NCBI RefSeq assembly: GCF_013618865.1
Contig: NZ_JABSOE010000028.1
Span: forward strand, 1 to 56,745
Reading direction: 5' to 3'
Length of the DNA: 56,745 bases
DNA from: Phocaeicola faecicola
GTDB lineage: Bacteria > Bacteroidota > Bacteroidia > Bacteroidales > Bacteroidaceae
Program-made: the position numbers and the translations under genes
Part shown: positions 18,111 to 27,800 of the stretch, piece after piece
How positions within the stretch are numbered: the stretch's first letter is position 1
Layout of the letters: each line of letters opens with the position of its first letter
The notes under the pieces: model-generated
The model's input: only the letters and a program-made list of their open reading frames with translations
Told to the model about the DNA's origin: nothing
Databases searched by the model: none

Positions 18111-18291
18111 GAGAGGGTGTCAAAACTCATTTTTTGAAAATATGAACTTATAATTTGAAATTTGAGTATCCTAAAAGACTAAAGAAAGGGCCGTATCATT
18201 ACTCAATACAGAGTTTGATACGACCCTTTTAAATATTATAGTTACAATCTATAACTTTGGGGAGTAGTCATTTTAGTTTTGACACCCTCTC
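18111..18291. mobile_element. 181-bp MITE-like element with 17-bp terminal inverted repeats
   Basis: GAGAGGGTGTCAAAACT (18111-18127) and its exact reverse complement (18275-18291) bound a 181-bp A/T-rich noncoding segment. No transposase remains and no clear target duplication is seen. An inner hairpin (18185-18198 with 18216-18229, one mismatch) followed by TTTT may also terminate the metal operon. Confidence 0.75.
18185..18232 (+). terminator. Terminator-like hairpin inside the MITE-like element
   Basis: AAAGGGCCGTATCA pairs with TGATACGACCCTTT with one C-A mismatch, followed by T and A. Located about 100 bp after the DUF4625 stop. Confidence 0.55.
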
Positions 18292-18313
18292 ATCCTGTTT
18301 CTGCATGAACGGC

Positions 18314-18688
18314 TCAGAGCACATATTTGGCCAGCGTACGCTGAATTCCCTTGATGTCTGCATTCCGGCCGAAACTCTGTTCAATGGGTTCACTGCATCC
18401 GCGTACCCATATCTTCATCTCGGCATCCTCGTCGAAGGTACCCGAAGTCTCCACCGAAAAATGTTCCACCGAACGGTAAGGAATGGAATGATAGTCACGC
18501 TTTCTTCCGGTCACTCCCTGCGTGTCCTGAATGATCAGACGCTTGTTGGTAAACACCCATTTGTCGTGGATGACCACAAAAGCGCGTTCTATGTACTCAC
18601 CCTCGCAGAGCAGGGCCTGATACTCCTCTTTCAAGGCTTCGGGACTGGTTTCCGAAGCGTTTCCCAAAATGGCATTCAAAATTCCCAT
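18314..18688 (-). CDS. PH domain protein (bPH family)
   Basis: 124-aa cytosolic protein. Nearly the whole length is a bacterial PH domain: 'FVVIHDKWVFTNKRLIIQD' is the typical strand pattern with the 'TNKRLI' signature, then 'YHSIPYRSVEHFSVET'. No membrane segment. It follows the Smr gene by 19 bp on the same strand and is likely co-transcribed. Function unknown. Confidence 0.82.
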   Translation of the reverse strand: MGILNAILGNASETSPEALKEEYQALLCEGEYIERAFVVIHDKWVFTNKRLIIQDTQGVTGRKRDYHSIPYRSVEHFSVETSGTFDEDAEMKIWVRGCSEPIEQSFGRNADIKGIQRTLAKYVL

Positions 18689-18707
18689 AACCCAGTATAT
18701 TGATTGT

Positions 18708-19751
18708 TTAATGAATGGTCACCATGGTGGCTCCAAATCCGTATTCGCGGAAAGAAGCATCCTGGCTGGAATAATTCTTATACTTGCGTTTCAGTTCTTC
18801 CAGAATGGCACGGCGCAGTACCCCGTCGCCCTTTCCGTGAATGAATACGATTTTCTGTCCCTTCCGGTTCTTGTATTCTTCCAGGGTCTTGCGGAATACA
18901 TCCAGCTGATAATTCAGCATCTCGGCATTTCCCATACCGGTAGTATCGTCCAGGAGTTCATGGATGTGAAGGTCGACCTCCACAATCTCACTGACCGCCT
19001 TCTGCTGTTTCTTCTGCAATTTGCCGGGTACCTGTGGAGCCGGTTTCTGCAAGAGAGCCTCCTTGATTTCATCGGCCGATACAAACACCTGACGAGCAGC
19101 CTCATCATCGCGTACGATGTCGTAAATCAGTGCCGGTTCCTCAAAGAAGTCGGACGACTGGAAGGTATGCAGCTTGTAGAATTTCACCGTATCGATCCGC
19201 AGCTCGATGCTCACCGCCTTTTTCAACAGGAACGAACGGTCGTCCTTGTAAGCCATCAGTTGCACGGCCACACGCTCCATCCCGTTCAACGCATGTTTCT
19301 CGAACTCCTCCAGGTGCATCTTCATGTTCGGTTTCACCGTTCCCCGGCTGCGGAGGGTCCAGCTGTTGCCTTCGGCCGAAAGATAGAGGTAATCTACAAA
19401 ATAATTGCTGTCGTTTACCAGATACGCATCGAAGGCCGTCGACGAAATGGCCTTCACATCCTGTGGCACATAGGCCAGAAATACGTTCAGGATATCATTT
19501 CCACGGATTTCCGGAGCCCGGTAGGTCACCGGCTTTTCCTCTTCCTGCTCTTCCTCTTCCACCACCGGTTTGGCGGCTGACTTGAGCGGAATGTTGTAAT
19601 CGTCTGTCTGGATCACCACACACTCCTTGATCAGCATCGGAATTTCAAAACCGTCTTCCCCTTCGACCAGGGCAATGTCTTTTCCCTGAAAACCGCGTAC
19701 TACGCCTCCTCCGACTTCGCTCAGGAAGCGAACTTTATCTCCTATTTTCAT
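18708..19751 (-). CDS. DUF2027 protein with C-terminal Smr domain
   Basis: 347 aa. N-terminal DUF2027 region with an SH3-like start ('[20 protein letters not shown]') and a beta-sandwich middle; the C-terminal 90 residues are an Smr domain with 'VDLHIHEL' and '[11 protein letters not shown]' (the HGxG nuclease/nucleic-acid motif). Smr domains act as RNA or branched-DNA endonucleases; in MutS2 and plant relatives they cut RNA at stalled ribosomes. This Bacteroidetes architecture has no assigned role. A consensus promoter lies 26 bp upstream. Confidence 0.87.
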   Translation of the reverse strand: MKIGDKVRFLSEVGGGVVRGFQGKDIALVEGEDGFEIPMLIKECVVIQTDDYNIPLKSAAKPVVEEEEQEEEKPVTYRAPEIRGNDILNVFLAYVPQDVKAISSTAFDAYLVNDSNYFVDYLYLSAEGNSWTLRSRGTVKPNMKMHLEEFEKHALNGMERVAVQLMAYKDDRSFLLKKAVSIELRIDTVKFYKLHTFQSSDFFEEPALIYDIVRDDEAARQVFVSADEIKEALLQKPAPQVPGKLQKKQQKAVSEIVEVDLHIHELLDDTTGMGNAEMLNYQLDVFRKTLEEYKNRKGQKIVFIHGKGDGVLRRAILEELKRKYKNYSSQDASFREYGFGATMVTIH

Positions 19752-19776
19752 ATTGTCTGCTGTTTATATTTGTCTA

Positions 19777-19784
19777 CAAAAGTA
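19777..19784 (-). promoter_or_regulatory. -7 promoter element of the Smr-PH operon
   Basis: TACTTTTG on the minus strand, matching TAnnTTTG. Confidence 0.58.
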
Positions 19785-19836
19785 ACAATTTTCTTTTCCA
19801 ATCTCCACACACCCCAAGAATATAAAATAAAATCGC

Positions 19837-19844
19837 TATCTTTG
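19837..19844 (+). promoter_or_regulatory. -7 promoter element of queA
   Basis: TATCTTTG on plus. The leader to the queA start would be about 120 nt; no preQ1 aptamer consensus was recognised in it. Confidence 0.55.
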
Positions 19845-19972
19845 GACGCTATTTTTAAACAGAAAATACCCCGCGACAGGAAAGGAATGCAGGCTGCGAA
19901 GGCTTGTGCCCGTTTCCGGCTTATTTGCCAATAAGATAAACTTACCGGAGTATATATTGATATCAAACTTGT

Positions 19973-21190
19973 ATGGAAGAAACAAAACATATCCGAATAA
20001 GCGACTACAATTATCCGCTGCCTGATGAGCGGATTGCCAAATTTCCACTGCCTGTGCGCGACCAGTCGAAGCTGCTGGTATACCGGAAGGGAGAAATCAG
20101 TGAGAGCAAATTCATCTCACTGCCCGAATACCTGGAAGCAGGCACGCTGATGGTGTTCAACAATACGAAAGTGATTCAGGCCCGTCTGCATTTCCGCAAG
20201 GAAACCGGAGCACTGATTGAAATCTTCTGTCTGGAACCCATCCAGCCGAACGATTATGCCTTGAACTTCCAGCAGACCCGTCATGCGGCCTGGCTGTGCA
20301 TGATAGGCAACCTGAAGAAGTGGAAGGAAGGTGCCTTGCACAAGGAAATGACAGTCAAGGGACGTACCCTCACCCTGAAGGCAACCCGTGGAGAATGCCG
20401 GGGAACCAGTCACTGGGTGGATTTTACCTGGGACAACGAGGAGGTTACGTTTGCCGATATCCTGGAAGTGTTCGGAGAACTGCCGATTCCGCCGTACCTG
20501 AACCGGGAGACACAGGAGAGCGACAAGGAAACCTATCAGACGGTATATTCAAAAATCAAAGGTTCCGTAGCTGCTCCTACTGCAGGACTGCATTTCACCG
20601 AAAGGGTACTGGAGGCTTTGAGAAACAAGGGAGTAGAACTGGAGGAGGTGACCCTGCACGTAGGTGCCGGTACGTTCAAGCCCGTAAAGAGCGAAGAGAT
20701 ACAGGGACATGACATGCATACGGAATACATCTCGGTCAACCGCTCGACCATCGACAAGCTGATTGCTCACGGAGGAAAGGCTACGGCGGTGGGAACCACT
20801 TCCGTACGTACACTGGAAAGCCTGTATCACATCGGAGTGACGCTTCGGCAGCATCCGGAGGCTACACAAGAGGAACTGCACGTCAACCAGTGGCAGCCGT
20901 ATGAAACGGAACTGAAACTGACTCCGGTGGAGGCATTGACGGAGATAGCCCGCTACATGGACCGGAACGGACTGGATGCCCTGCACACCAGCACGCAGAT
21001 CATTATCGCTCCGGGATATGAATATCAGATTGTACAGCAGATGATTACCAATTTCCACCAGCCACAGAGCACGCTGCTGCTGCTGGTTTCGGCCTTTACT
21101 AAAGGCAACTGGAAGCCCATTTATCAGTATGCCCTGGAGCATGACTTCCGCTTCCTGAGCTATGGAGATTCGTCGTTGCTGATTCCTTAA
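19973..21190 (+). CDS. queA: S-adenosylmethionine:tRNA ribosyltransferase-isomerase QueA
   Basis: Transfers and isomerises the ribosyl part of SAM to preQ1-tRNA to make epoxyqueuosine in the anticodon wobble position of GUN tRNAs. Diagnostic segments: 'YNYPLPDERIAKFPLPVRDQ' at 8-27, 'PTAGLHFT' near 200, 'HVGAGTFKPV' near 230 and 'ANFHQPQSTLLLLVSAF'-like 'NFHQPQSTLLLLVSAF' near the end. 405 aa, about 50 longer than E. coli QueA. No other queuosine gene is nearby. Confidence 0.95.
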   Translation: MEETKHIRISDYNYPLPDERIAKFPLPVRDQSKLLVYRKGEISESKFISLPEYLEAGTLMVFNNTKVIQARLHFRKETGALIEIFCLEPIQPNDYALNFQQTRHAAWLCMIGNLKKWKEGALHKEMTVKGRTLTLKATRGECRGTSHWVDFTWDNEEVTFADILEVFGELPIPPYLNRETQESDKETYQTVYSKIKGSVAAPTAGLHFTERVLEALRNKGVELEEVTLHVGAGTFKPVKSEEIQGHDMHTEYISVNRSTIDKLIAHGGKATAVGTTSVRTLESLYHIGVTLRQHPEATQEELHVNQWQPYETELKLTPVEALTEIARYMDRNGLDALHTSTQIIIAPGYEYQIVQQMITNFHQPQSTLLLLVSAFTKGNWKPIYQYALEHDFRFLSYGDSSLLIP

Positions 21191-21309
21191 AAGAGGTCGA
21201 TAATACGCCTATATTTCAATATCCGTGCCGTTTGCTTGACTCATATCAAGAAAACGGCACGGATATTTATTTTCATGTCCTAAAATATTTTTTATCAAAA
21301 AAACAAGCG

Positions 21310-21317
21310 TACCTTTG
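21310..21317 (+). promoter_or_regulatory. -7 promoter element of the small peptide gene
   Basis: TACCTTTG, consensus. A start site near 21324 gives a leader of about 110 nt containing a small hairpin (TCTCC-GTGA-GGAGA, 21389-21402). Confidence 0.6.
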
Positions 21318-21434
21318 TGTTGTAAAACATAATAAGAGAGAATAATTACAGCGAAAATTATTACAATAGGTAAAATACAACACGCTTATCTCCGTGAGGA
21401 GAGGTAACTAAACAACTAAAGAAAGGATAACATT

Positions 21435-21518
21435 ATGAAACAGGTAAAAAATTTTTTCAGGACAATTAAAAAGAACTTGCAGTGGAGTGCATTGGCAATG
21501 AACCAGTACACCCGATAA
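21435..21518 (+). CDS. 27-residue cationic peptide (unrecognised)
   Basis: Short open frame coding M-K-Q-V-K-N-F-F-R-T-I-K-K-N-L-Q-W-S-A-L, then AMNQYTR and a TAA. It has six Lys/Arg and no acidic residue and could form an amphipathic helix. AAAGGATAACATT before the ATG offers a plausible ribosome site. It has its own consensus promoter (21310) and a strong intrinsic terminator 25 bp after the stop, so a dedicated transcript of about 250 nt is likely. Could be a real small protein, a leader peptide, or an incidental frame in a small RNA. No family recognised. Confidence 0.5.
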   Translation: MKQVKNFFRTIKKNLQWSALAMNQYTR

Positions 21519-21543
21519 GGACAAGTACTTTAGTATTAATCGC

Positions 21544-21580
21544 AAGAGAGTAATTGAGCATTACTCTCTTTTTGTTTTTT
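21544..21580 (+). terminator. Strong intrinsic terminator after the small peptide gene
   Basis: A perfect 11-bp stem AAGAGAGTAAT/ATTACTCTCTT with a 5-nt loop followed by TTTGTTTTTT. The gap from 21581 to 21707 holds nothing recognised. Confidence 0.9.
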
Positions 21581-21707
21581 ATAGCCGCTCCGTTCTGAAA
21601 GTCAGAAGCATTTTTGTCGTACCAGAGGCTTTCTCTGCGGTGAGTTTTTCCCTGTCTTATCCCGGCAGTGACACCGTCCTGACTGCAGCCTGCATCCGCA
21701 CACTCGC

Positions 21708-22052
21708 TTAATCCTCATCTTCTATCGCTTCTTTCAGCTGACGGCCCGATTCCTTAAGGCTCTTGCCCAGTTTCTCCACCTCGGCCTTTGCCTTCATGGC
21801 TGCATAGGTAGCCTGATACTTCGCCACCTTCAGGCGCTCTTCCACCGACAGCTCCTCCAGCCAGTCCTCGGCATGGCGGGTAAGTCTGGAAAACTCCTTG
21901 TCGGCCTTTTCCCAGTCATTCAGGGTATAGTCATCGCATTCATCCTCGATTTTTTCGACAAATTCCTTGAACTCATCAAGATGCTCATGCTTGTTCTGAC
22001 AAGAAAATAAACACGCTGCCAGCAGCAATCCCCAGATAAAATTCTTTTTCAT
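21708..22052 (-). CDS. Small helical lipoprotein (DUF6565-like)
   Basis: 114 aa from ATG 22052 (an ATG two codons earlier is an alternative). Lipoprotein signal with Cys at residue 18 (LFSC). The mature protein is entirely charged helix, rich in Glu, Lys and Asp, ending in an acidic tail; a coiled coil is likely. Such small lipoproteins are common in Bacteroides and some are classed as DUF6565; that label is by recall. No function known. A terminator separates it from the upstream gene. Confidence 0.75.
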   Translation of the reverse strand: MKKNFIWGLLLAACLFSCQNKHEHLDEFKEFVEKIEDECDDYTLNDWEKADKEFSRLTRHAEDWLEELSVEERLKVAKYQATYAAMKAKAEVEKLGKSLKESGRQLKEAIEDED

Positions 22053-22091
22053 ATGCATTTCATATTTTCGGTTAACAGTTTTCCCAAAACT

Positions 22092-22120
22092 TAAAAAGCA
22101 CGGAAATTCCGTGCTTTTTA
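22092..22120. terminator. Bidirectional terminator of the nucleotidyltransferase gene
   Basis: TAAAAAGCACGGAA pairs with TTCCGTGCTTTTTA, a perfect stem with an almost closed loop and T-runs on both strands. Confidence 0.88.
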
Positions 22121-22151
22121 ATATCTATCTCAGTGTATGAACACGCGATGA

Positions 22152-23057
22152 TCAGAACAACTTGGCAGGATATTCACCAGCGTCTACCAATGCCTGCAAC
22201 TTGTCTACTACGCTCTGACGGTCGGCTGCATAAGTCACACCAAACCACTTAGAAGTAGTATCCAGTACCTTTACAGTAGCTGTACCTTCGTTCACCAGTT
22301 TGTTTACCATCAACGGAATGAAATATTCTGCCTTCAGGTTGCCGCTGTTGGCTTTCAGGAATTCTACGAAATAATCTTCTGAATACTTGAAGTAATCCGG
22401 AGTGAATCCCCACATGTTCATAGAAACAGGTGTATTGTCTTCTACGCCTACCCATTCTCCGTTTTCATCCTTGTAAGAAACCACGCCATCGATACGTTTG
22501 ATTTCAGTACGCTCTACTACGGTAGTCAGGTGGTTCTTTTCATCGGCAGCACAGATACCGCGGGCAACTGTACCACTTTCCGACAAGGTGTTACCGATAC
22601 GGAAACCTACCATGCAGTAGTCGTTCTTGCTGTTTTCAGGAAGTTCAGACAGGTATTTTCCCAAAACCGCAAAACTGTCACGACCGTAGAAGTCGTCGGC
22701 GTTGATTACCGCAAAAGGTTCCTTGATGACATCCTTACCCATCAGTACGGCATGATTGGTACCCCAAGGTTTTACACGTCCTTCCGGACAAGTAAATCCT
22801 TCCGGCAGGTTGTCGATGTCCTGGAACACCACTTCTACTGGAATATGATTTTCGTATTTGCTGACAATTTTTTCACGGAAATCAGCTTCAAAGTCACGAC
22901 GGATCACAAATACCAGTTTACCAAATCCACCTCTGAGGGCATCAAAGATTGAATAGTCCATGATTGTTTCTCCGCTAGGACCCAGTCCATCAAGCTGTTT
23001 CAGACCTCCGTAACGGCTTCCCATTCCGGCAGCCAATACAAATAATGTTGGTTTCAT
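22152..23057 (-). CDS. Sugar-phosphate nucleotidyltransferase family protein
   Basis: 301 aa. Rossmann-like NTP transferase fold; the nucleotide-binding start 'LAAGMGSRYGGLKQLDGLGP' is clear, and 'NADDFYG' carries the metal-binding Asp. It likely joins a sugar phosphate to an NTP (GalU/RmlA-type reaction), but the substrate cannot be read from sequence and it sits away from any glycan cluster. The wording 'nucleotidyltransferase' is the safe name. Consensus promoter 35 bp upstream. Confidence 0.85.
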   Translation of the reverse strand: MKPTLFVLAAGMGSRYGGLKQLDGLGPSGETIMDYSIFDALRGGFGKLVFVIRRDFEADFREKIVSKYENHIPVEVVFQDIDNLPEGFTCPEGRVKPWGTNHAVLMGKDVIKEPFAVINADDFYGRDSFAVLGKYLSELPENSKNDYCMVGFRIGNTLSESGTVARGICAADEKNHLTTVVERTEIKRIDGVVSYKDENGEWVGVEDNTPVSMNMWGFTPDYFKYSEDYFVEFLKANSGNLKAEYFIPLMVNKLVNEGTATVKVLDTTSKWFGVTYAADRQSVVDKLQALVDAGEYPAKLF

Positions 23058-23091
23058 ACTTAGTTTCTTTAATATTGGTTATTGATTGCCA

Positions 23092-23099
23092 CAAAGTTA
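23092..23099 (-). promoter_or_regulatory. -7 promoter element of the nucleotidyltransferase gene
   Basis: TAACTTTG on minus, matching TAnnTTTG. Confidence 0.58.
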
Positions 23100-23198
23100 A
23101 AAAATAAATGTGACACAAAAGGAATTGTTCTTAAACAAAATATCGGTATATTCAGTTATTTTATATATATTCGCAATCATATAAATGTCAATTCGCAC

Positions 23199-26100
23199 AT
23201 GAAAAAATATATCCGGTGGACAGGCATTGCTATCTCTGTCCCATTCATTCTGTTCATCATACTCTGTATTCTCATCTATATTCCGCCGATTCAGAATTTC
23301 ATGGTGAGAACGGCCACCCAATATGCCTCCGAAGCTACAGGCATGGATATCTCAATCGGAAGAATCTCCCTGTCATTCCCGCTCGACCTGGTGGTTCACC
23401 AGACCGAAGTAAAGGATAAGGAGCTGACGGTCTTGAAGGCCGAAAAACTGACGGTGCAAGTACAGATGTGGCCTCTGTTGAAAAAGCAGATCGAACTGGA
23501 CGGACTGGAACTGGAAAAGGCTTCAGTGAACACAGCCGGACTGATAGAAGGAATGACGCTGAAAGGGAATCTCGGACGACTTTTCGTCACCTCGCACGGT
23601 GTGGCCCTGAGTCCGGAAACGGCAATTGTCAACCAGCTGCAACTGGAGGACACGCATCTTTTCATGAGCCTGGCGGATACGACAGCGGCAGATACGGCAG
23701 CCTCCGCTCCAATCTACTGGAAAATACAACTGGAGGATATTCGTTTCCGGAACGTTTCTTTCCGGATGCAGATGCCGCTCGATACCCTCGACATGGACAT
23801 AGCCTTGCAGGAAGCCTCTCTGAAGAACGGAACCGTCGACTTGCACGAGTCGGCTTATGGCGCACAGAGCTTCCAGTTAAAGGGAAGCCGGATTGCCTTC
23901 CACAGCAATCAGAACGAGGCTCCGGCCAGCGGACTGGACCCGGCGCACCTGGAAATCACTAACCTGAACCTGTCGCTCGACTCCGTGCGCTATGCTCCAC
24001 AGGACATACATGCTCAAATCCGAAACTTCGTCCTGAAAGAGCGTTCCGGACTGGAAATTCTGTCTACACAGGGACGGCTGGTATCCGACAGCCACTCGTT
24101 GCACGTACCCGGTCTGACCATCAAGACTGCCGATTCGCACATGGAACTGAAGGCTTCCATGGACTGGGATGCTGCCGAAAAAGGAAAAGAGGGCAGTATC
24201 TATGCGCGTTTTCTGGCGGATATCGGGAAAAACGACCTGAAAAAGGTACTTGGAGAAAGCGGAGACAGTCTGATGGCCGATTATCCCAACCAGCCGATAC
24301 AGATTCGTGCCGGAGTGGACGGAAGTCTGAACCGGGTGAAACTCTCTTCGCTGTCGCTGTCCATTCCTGAAACCTTCAGTTTCCAGGCCAGCGGAAGCGT
24401 GGATTATCCGATAGACAGTATCCGGCGCAACGGTAACATCGACCTTGCGCTGCAAACGCAAAATATGGACTTCCTGAATAAGACTCTCTCGGGGGTACAC
24501 ATTCCACAGGGATTGCAGCTCGACGGAAAGGTTTCGGTCATGGGCTCGCAACTGGGTACTGAAATGCACCTGCTGACAGAAAACAAGGAAGGAAAGGTGA
24601 ATCTGAACGCAACCTATCAGTTGCAGAACGATGCGTATGACGTACAGATGCACATCGATTCGCTGAATGTAAGCGATTTTATCGCACAGGATTCGCTCTA
24701 TTGCCTGTCTGCCTCCATGTCGGCACAGGGACAGGGCTTCGATTTCTTCTCTCCGCAGACACTGGCTGCCGTGAAGGGAGGCATCGAACACCTGCAATAT
24801 GGAAAATATCACCTGTCGGGCATTGACTTTGAGGCGGATTATAAGGAAAATACGGCCCACACCACCTTGCTTATCGACAACGAGCTGATGAATGCCCAAG
24901 CGACTTTCCTGGGCAAGATTACCTCTCAGAAAATCCAGGGAAGCCTGCAGACAGACATCAATCAGGTGGATTTGCAGGCCCTGAAGATGACAGAGAACTG
25001 GGTAAGTCCGTCGCTCCGGCTGGAATCGAAATTCCAGACAGACCTGAACAGCCGGCACCGGCTGGAAGCCAGTATCAAAGATATCCGCATAAAGACGGTA
25101 CAGGCACAGTATACTCCTAAGGATATCCATGCCGGAGTCAACCTGAGCCCCGACTCCATACGGAGTTTTGTCAATGCAGGTGACCTGGTGTTCTGGCTGA
25201 GGTCACAGAATTCCCTGGATAAACTGACCGGCCATGTCGAGCGGCTGATTGCAGAGGTGTCTTCGCAATGGGAGAAGAAGCAGATTCAGCAAAAAGTAAT
25301 CCGGGAAATCCTTCCGTCGGCACAACTGGGAATGTATGCCGGAACGAACAATCCGTTGTACAACTTCCTGTCGGCAAACCATATCAAGTACGACAAGTTG
25401 TCCGTAACCTTCCGGACTTCTCCCCAGGAGGGTATCAACGGAAAGGCCGACCTGTACGGCTTCCGCACGGACAGCCTGAAACTGGATACCATCTACTTCC
25501 ATACACAGTCGGATACGGCCGACATCAGATTCTACAGTGGAGTAAAGGCACTGCCCAACAAGTGGCAGGAAGGCTTTGAAGTGGCACTGACCAGCCGGTT
25601 CGGGGTATCGGAAGGCGACATGAACATCGTTTACCTGAATGAAAAGAAGGAGCAGGGAGTGAATCTGGGCATCAAGGCTTTGCTGCAGAAAGAAGGAGTC
25701 AGCCTGCACATCTTGCCATATAATCCGACGCTGGTCTACCGGACTTTCCAGGCCAATCCGGATAATTACATTTACCTGAGCGACCGGGGAAGGATACATG
25801 CCAACCTGAATCTCTTCGATTCGCACCGTTCGGGACTGTCATTGTATTCGACTCCCGACTCACTGGCACAACAGGACCTGACACTGGCGTTGAACCAGAT
25901 CAATATTGCCGAATTCCGGCGCATCATTCCGTATATGCCGGATATAGCGGGCTTCATCAATGCCGAAATGCATTACATACAGACGGAAGAGGACATGCAG
26001 GTATCGGCGGAAATGAGTGTCAACCAGCTGGCTTACAACAAGCAGGCAATGGGTGACTGGGGCATGAGTATGGTCTATCTTCCGCAGACTGACGGAACGC

Positions 26101-27800
26101 ACCGCATCGACGGCTTCATGACACTCAACGAACAGGAGATTGTGACCTTGAACGGTTCGTACCGGGGGGCTCAGTCGGCACAGGAAAAGGATTTCCTGAA
26201 GGCCAACATGGAACTGCTGCACCTGCCGCTGAATCTGGCGAATGCATTCATCCCCGACCGTATGGCCTTGCTTTCGGGCGACCTGGACGGTAAACTGTCG
26301 ATTTCTGGAGCTACCGACAGTCCGGTCATCAACGGAAAACTGAATCTCGACAGTGTGGGAGTCAATGTGCCGCAGGCTTCACTGCAACTGAGGATGGAGG
26401 ACCAGCCGCTGGTAATCGACAACAGTAAGCTGAAATTCAACCGTTTCAAGATTTTCACCAAAGGACAGACGCCGTTTGTCATCAACGGTGACGTAGACCT
26501 GAATACCCTGGGTATCAACCTGCAGATGAATGCACGCAACTTCGAGCTGCTGAATGCCAAGCGTACCAAGGAGGGACTGGTATACGGAAAGCTGTATATT
26601 GATTTCAACTCAACCATCAAGGGTAATCCGGACGACCTGAAAATGAGGGGAAATGCCAATATCCTGGGAAGCAGTAACTTTACGTATGTACTGAAAGATT
26701 CTCCGCTGACCATTGAGGACCGTCTGAATGAAACGGTCACCTTTGTCAACTTCAGTGATACCCTGGCAGCTCCTCCAAGCAATCTGGCTACCCTCTCACT
26801 GGGAGGAATCGATATGCTGATGACGCTGCACATCGACGAGGCGGTACAGGCAAGGGTGGACCTGAACGAAGACGGCAGCAACTACATGTTGCTCGAAGGA
26901 GGAGGCGACCTTTCGTTCCAGTACCAGCCCGACGGAAACATGGTACTGAACGGCCGGTATTCGCTGATGAGCGGAGAAATGAAATACCAGTTGCCGGTGA
27001 TTCCGCTCAAGACCTTCCACATCCAGGAAGGCAGCTACATCGAGTGGGCCGGGAACCTCATGAATCCGAAGCTGAACATCAAGGCTACGGAGAAAATGAG
27101 GGCTGCCGTTACGGCCGAGGGAGGCAACTCGCGGAATGTGAACTTCGATGTGGGAGTGAGCATCACCAACCGACTGGAGAACCTGGCATTTACCTTTACG
27201 CTGGAGGCTCCGGAAGATGGAACCATGCAGAATGAACTGGCCAGCAAATCGGCGGAAGAGCGCAACAAACTGGCTGTGACCATGCTGGTAACGGGACTGT
27301 ATCTGGCGGACGGCAATTCGCTGGGCAAATCCAGTTCTTCCAACGTACTGAACAACTTCCTGCAGGGACAGATCAACAAGATGGCGGGAAAGGCTCTCAA
27401 TACGATTGATATCAACCTGGGCGTTGAGACCAACGAGCAGAGCGAGACCGGTACTTCCAGCACCGACTACAGTTTCCAGTTTGCGAAACGTTTCTGGAAC
27501 AACCGTTTCCAGGTGGTTATCGGAGGAAGAATATCAACCGGAAACAACGTACAGCAGGACGAGTCGTTCATCGACAATGTCTCACTGGAATACCGTCTGG
27601 ATAAAAGCGGTACGCGCTATGTCCGGATCTTCCACGACAAGAATTACGAAAGCGTACTCGACGGCGAGGTCATCGAAACCGGAGCCGGTGTGGTACTGAG
27701 AAAAAAAGTCAGCAAACTGGGAGAATTGTTCATTTTCAGGACCCGGAAAAAAGAATCTCAAAGAAATCAGGAAAAAGAGGAAAAAGATGAAGATAAATAA
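23199..27800 (+). CDS. tamB: Translocation and assembly module protein TamB
   Basis: 1533 aa from ATG 23199; 39 upstream in-frame codons look like leader and are dropped. N-terminal inner-membrane helix (about 8-30), then a long beta-taco/AsmA-like body ('MDISIGRISLSFPLDLVVH' at its start) that spans the periplasm as a hydrophobic groove, and a C-terminal DUF490/TamB domain (about 1150-1510). It helps insert outer-membrane proteins or carry lipids to the outer membrane. It overlaps the following TamA-like gene by 14 bp, a strong sign that the two products act together. Confidence 0.92.
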   Translation: MKKYIRWTGIAISVPFILFIILCILIYIPPIQNFMVRTATQYASEATGMDISIGRISLSFPLDLVVHQTEVKDKELTVLKAEKLTVQVQMWPLLKKQIELDGLELEKASVNTAGLIEGMTLKGNLGRLFVTSHGVALSPETAIVNQLQLEDTHLFMSLADTTAADTAASAPIYWKIQLEDIRFRNVSFRMQMPLDTLDMDIALQEASLKNGTVDLHESAYGAQSFQLKGSRIAFHSNQNEAPASGLDPAHLEITNLNLSLDSVRYAPQDIHAQIRNFVLKERSGLEILSTQGRLVSDSHSLHVPGLTIKTADSHMELKASMDWDAAEKGKEGSIYARFLADIGKNDLKKVLGESGDSLMADYPNQPIQIRAGVDGSLNRVKLSSLSLSIPETFSFQASGSVDYPIDSIRRNGNIDLALQTQNMDFLNKTLSGVHIPQGLQLDGKVSVMGSQLGTEMHLLTENKEGKVNLNATYQLQNDAYDVQMHIDSLNVSDFIAQDSLYCLSASMSAQGQGFDFFSPQTLAAVKGGIEHLQYGKYHLSGIDFEADYKENTAHTTLLIDNELMNAQATFLGKITSQKIQGSLQTDINQVDLQALKMTENWVSPSLRLESKFQTDLNSRHRLEASIKDIRIKTVQAQYTPKDIHAGVNLSPDSIRSFVNAGDLVFWLRSQNSLDKLTGHVERLIAEVSSQWEKKQIQQKVIREILPSAQLGMYAGTNNPLYNFLSANHIKYDKLSVTFRTSPQEGINGKADLYGFRTDSLKLDTIYFHTQSDTADIRFYSGVKALPNKWQEGFEVALTSRFGVSEGDMNIVYLNEKKEQGVNLGIKALLQKEGVSLHILPYNPTLVYRTFQANPDNYIYLSDRGRIHANLNLFDSHRSGLSLYSTPDSLAQQDLTLALNQINIAEFRRIIPYMPDIAGFINAEMHYIQTEEDMQVSAEMSVNQLAYNKQAMGDWGMSMVYLPQTDGTHRIDGFMTLNEQEIVTLNGSYRGAQSAQEKDFLKANMELLHLPLNLANAFIPDRMALLSGDLDGKLSISGATDSPVINGKLNLDSVGVNVPQASLQLRMEDQPLVIDNSKLKFNRFKIFTKGQTPFVINGDVDLNTLGINLQMNARNFELLNAKRTKEGLVYGKLYIDFNSTIKGNPDDLKMRGNANILGSSNFTYVLKDSPLTIEDRLNETVTFVNFSDTLAAPPSNLATLSLGGIDMLMTLHIDEAVQARVDLNEDGSNYMLLEGGGDLSFQYQPDGNMVLNGRYSLMSGEMKYQLPVIPLKTFHIQEGSYIEWAGNLMNPKLNIKATEKMRAAVTAEGGNSRNVNFDVGVSITNRLENLAFTFTLEAPEDGTMQNELASKSAEERNKLAVTMLVTGLYLADGNSLGKSSSSNVLNNFLQGQINKMAGKALNTIDINLGVETNEQSETGTSSTDYSFQFAKRFWNNRFQVVIGGRISTGNNVQQDESFIDNVSLEYRLDKSGTRYVRIFHDKNYESVLDGEVIETGAGVVLRKKVSKLGELFIFRTRKKESQRNQEKEEKDEDK

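Noticed and set aside
19851-19972. preQ1 riboswitch in the queA leader
   Set aside because: The leader is long enough, but no preQ1-I or II consensus was seen.
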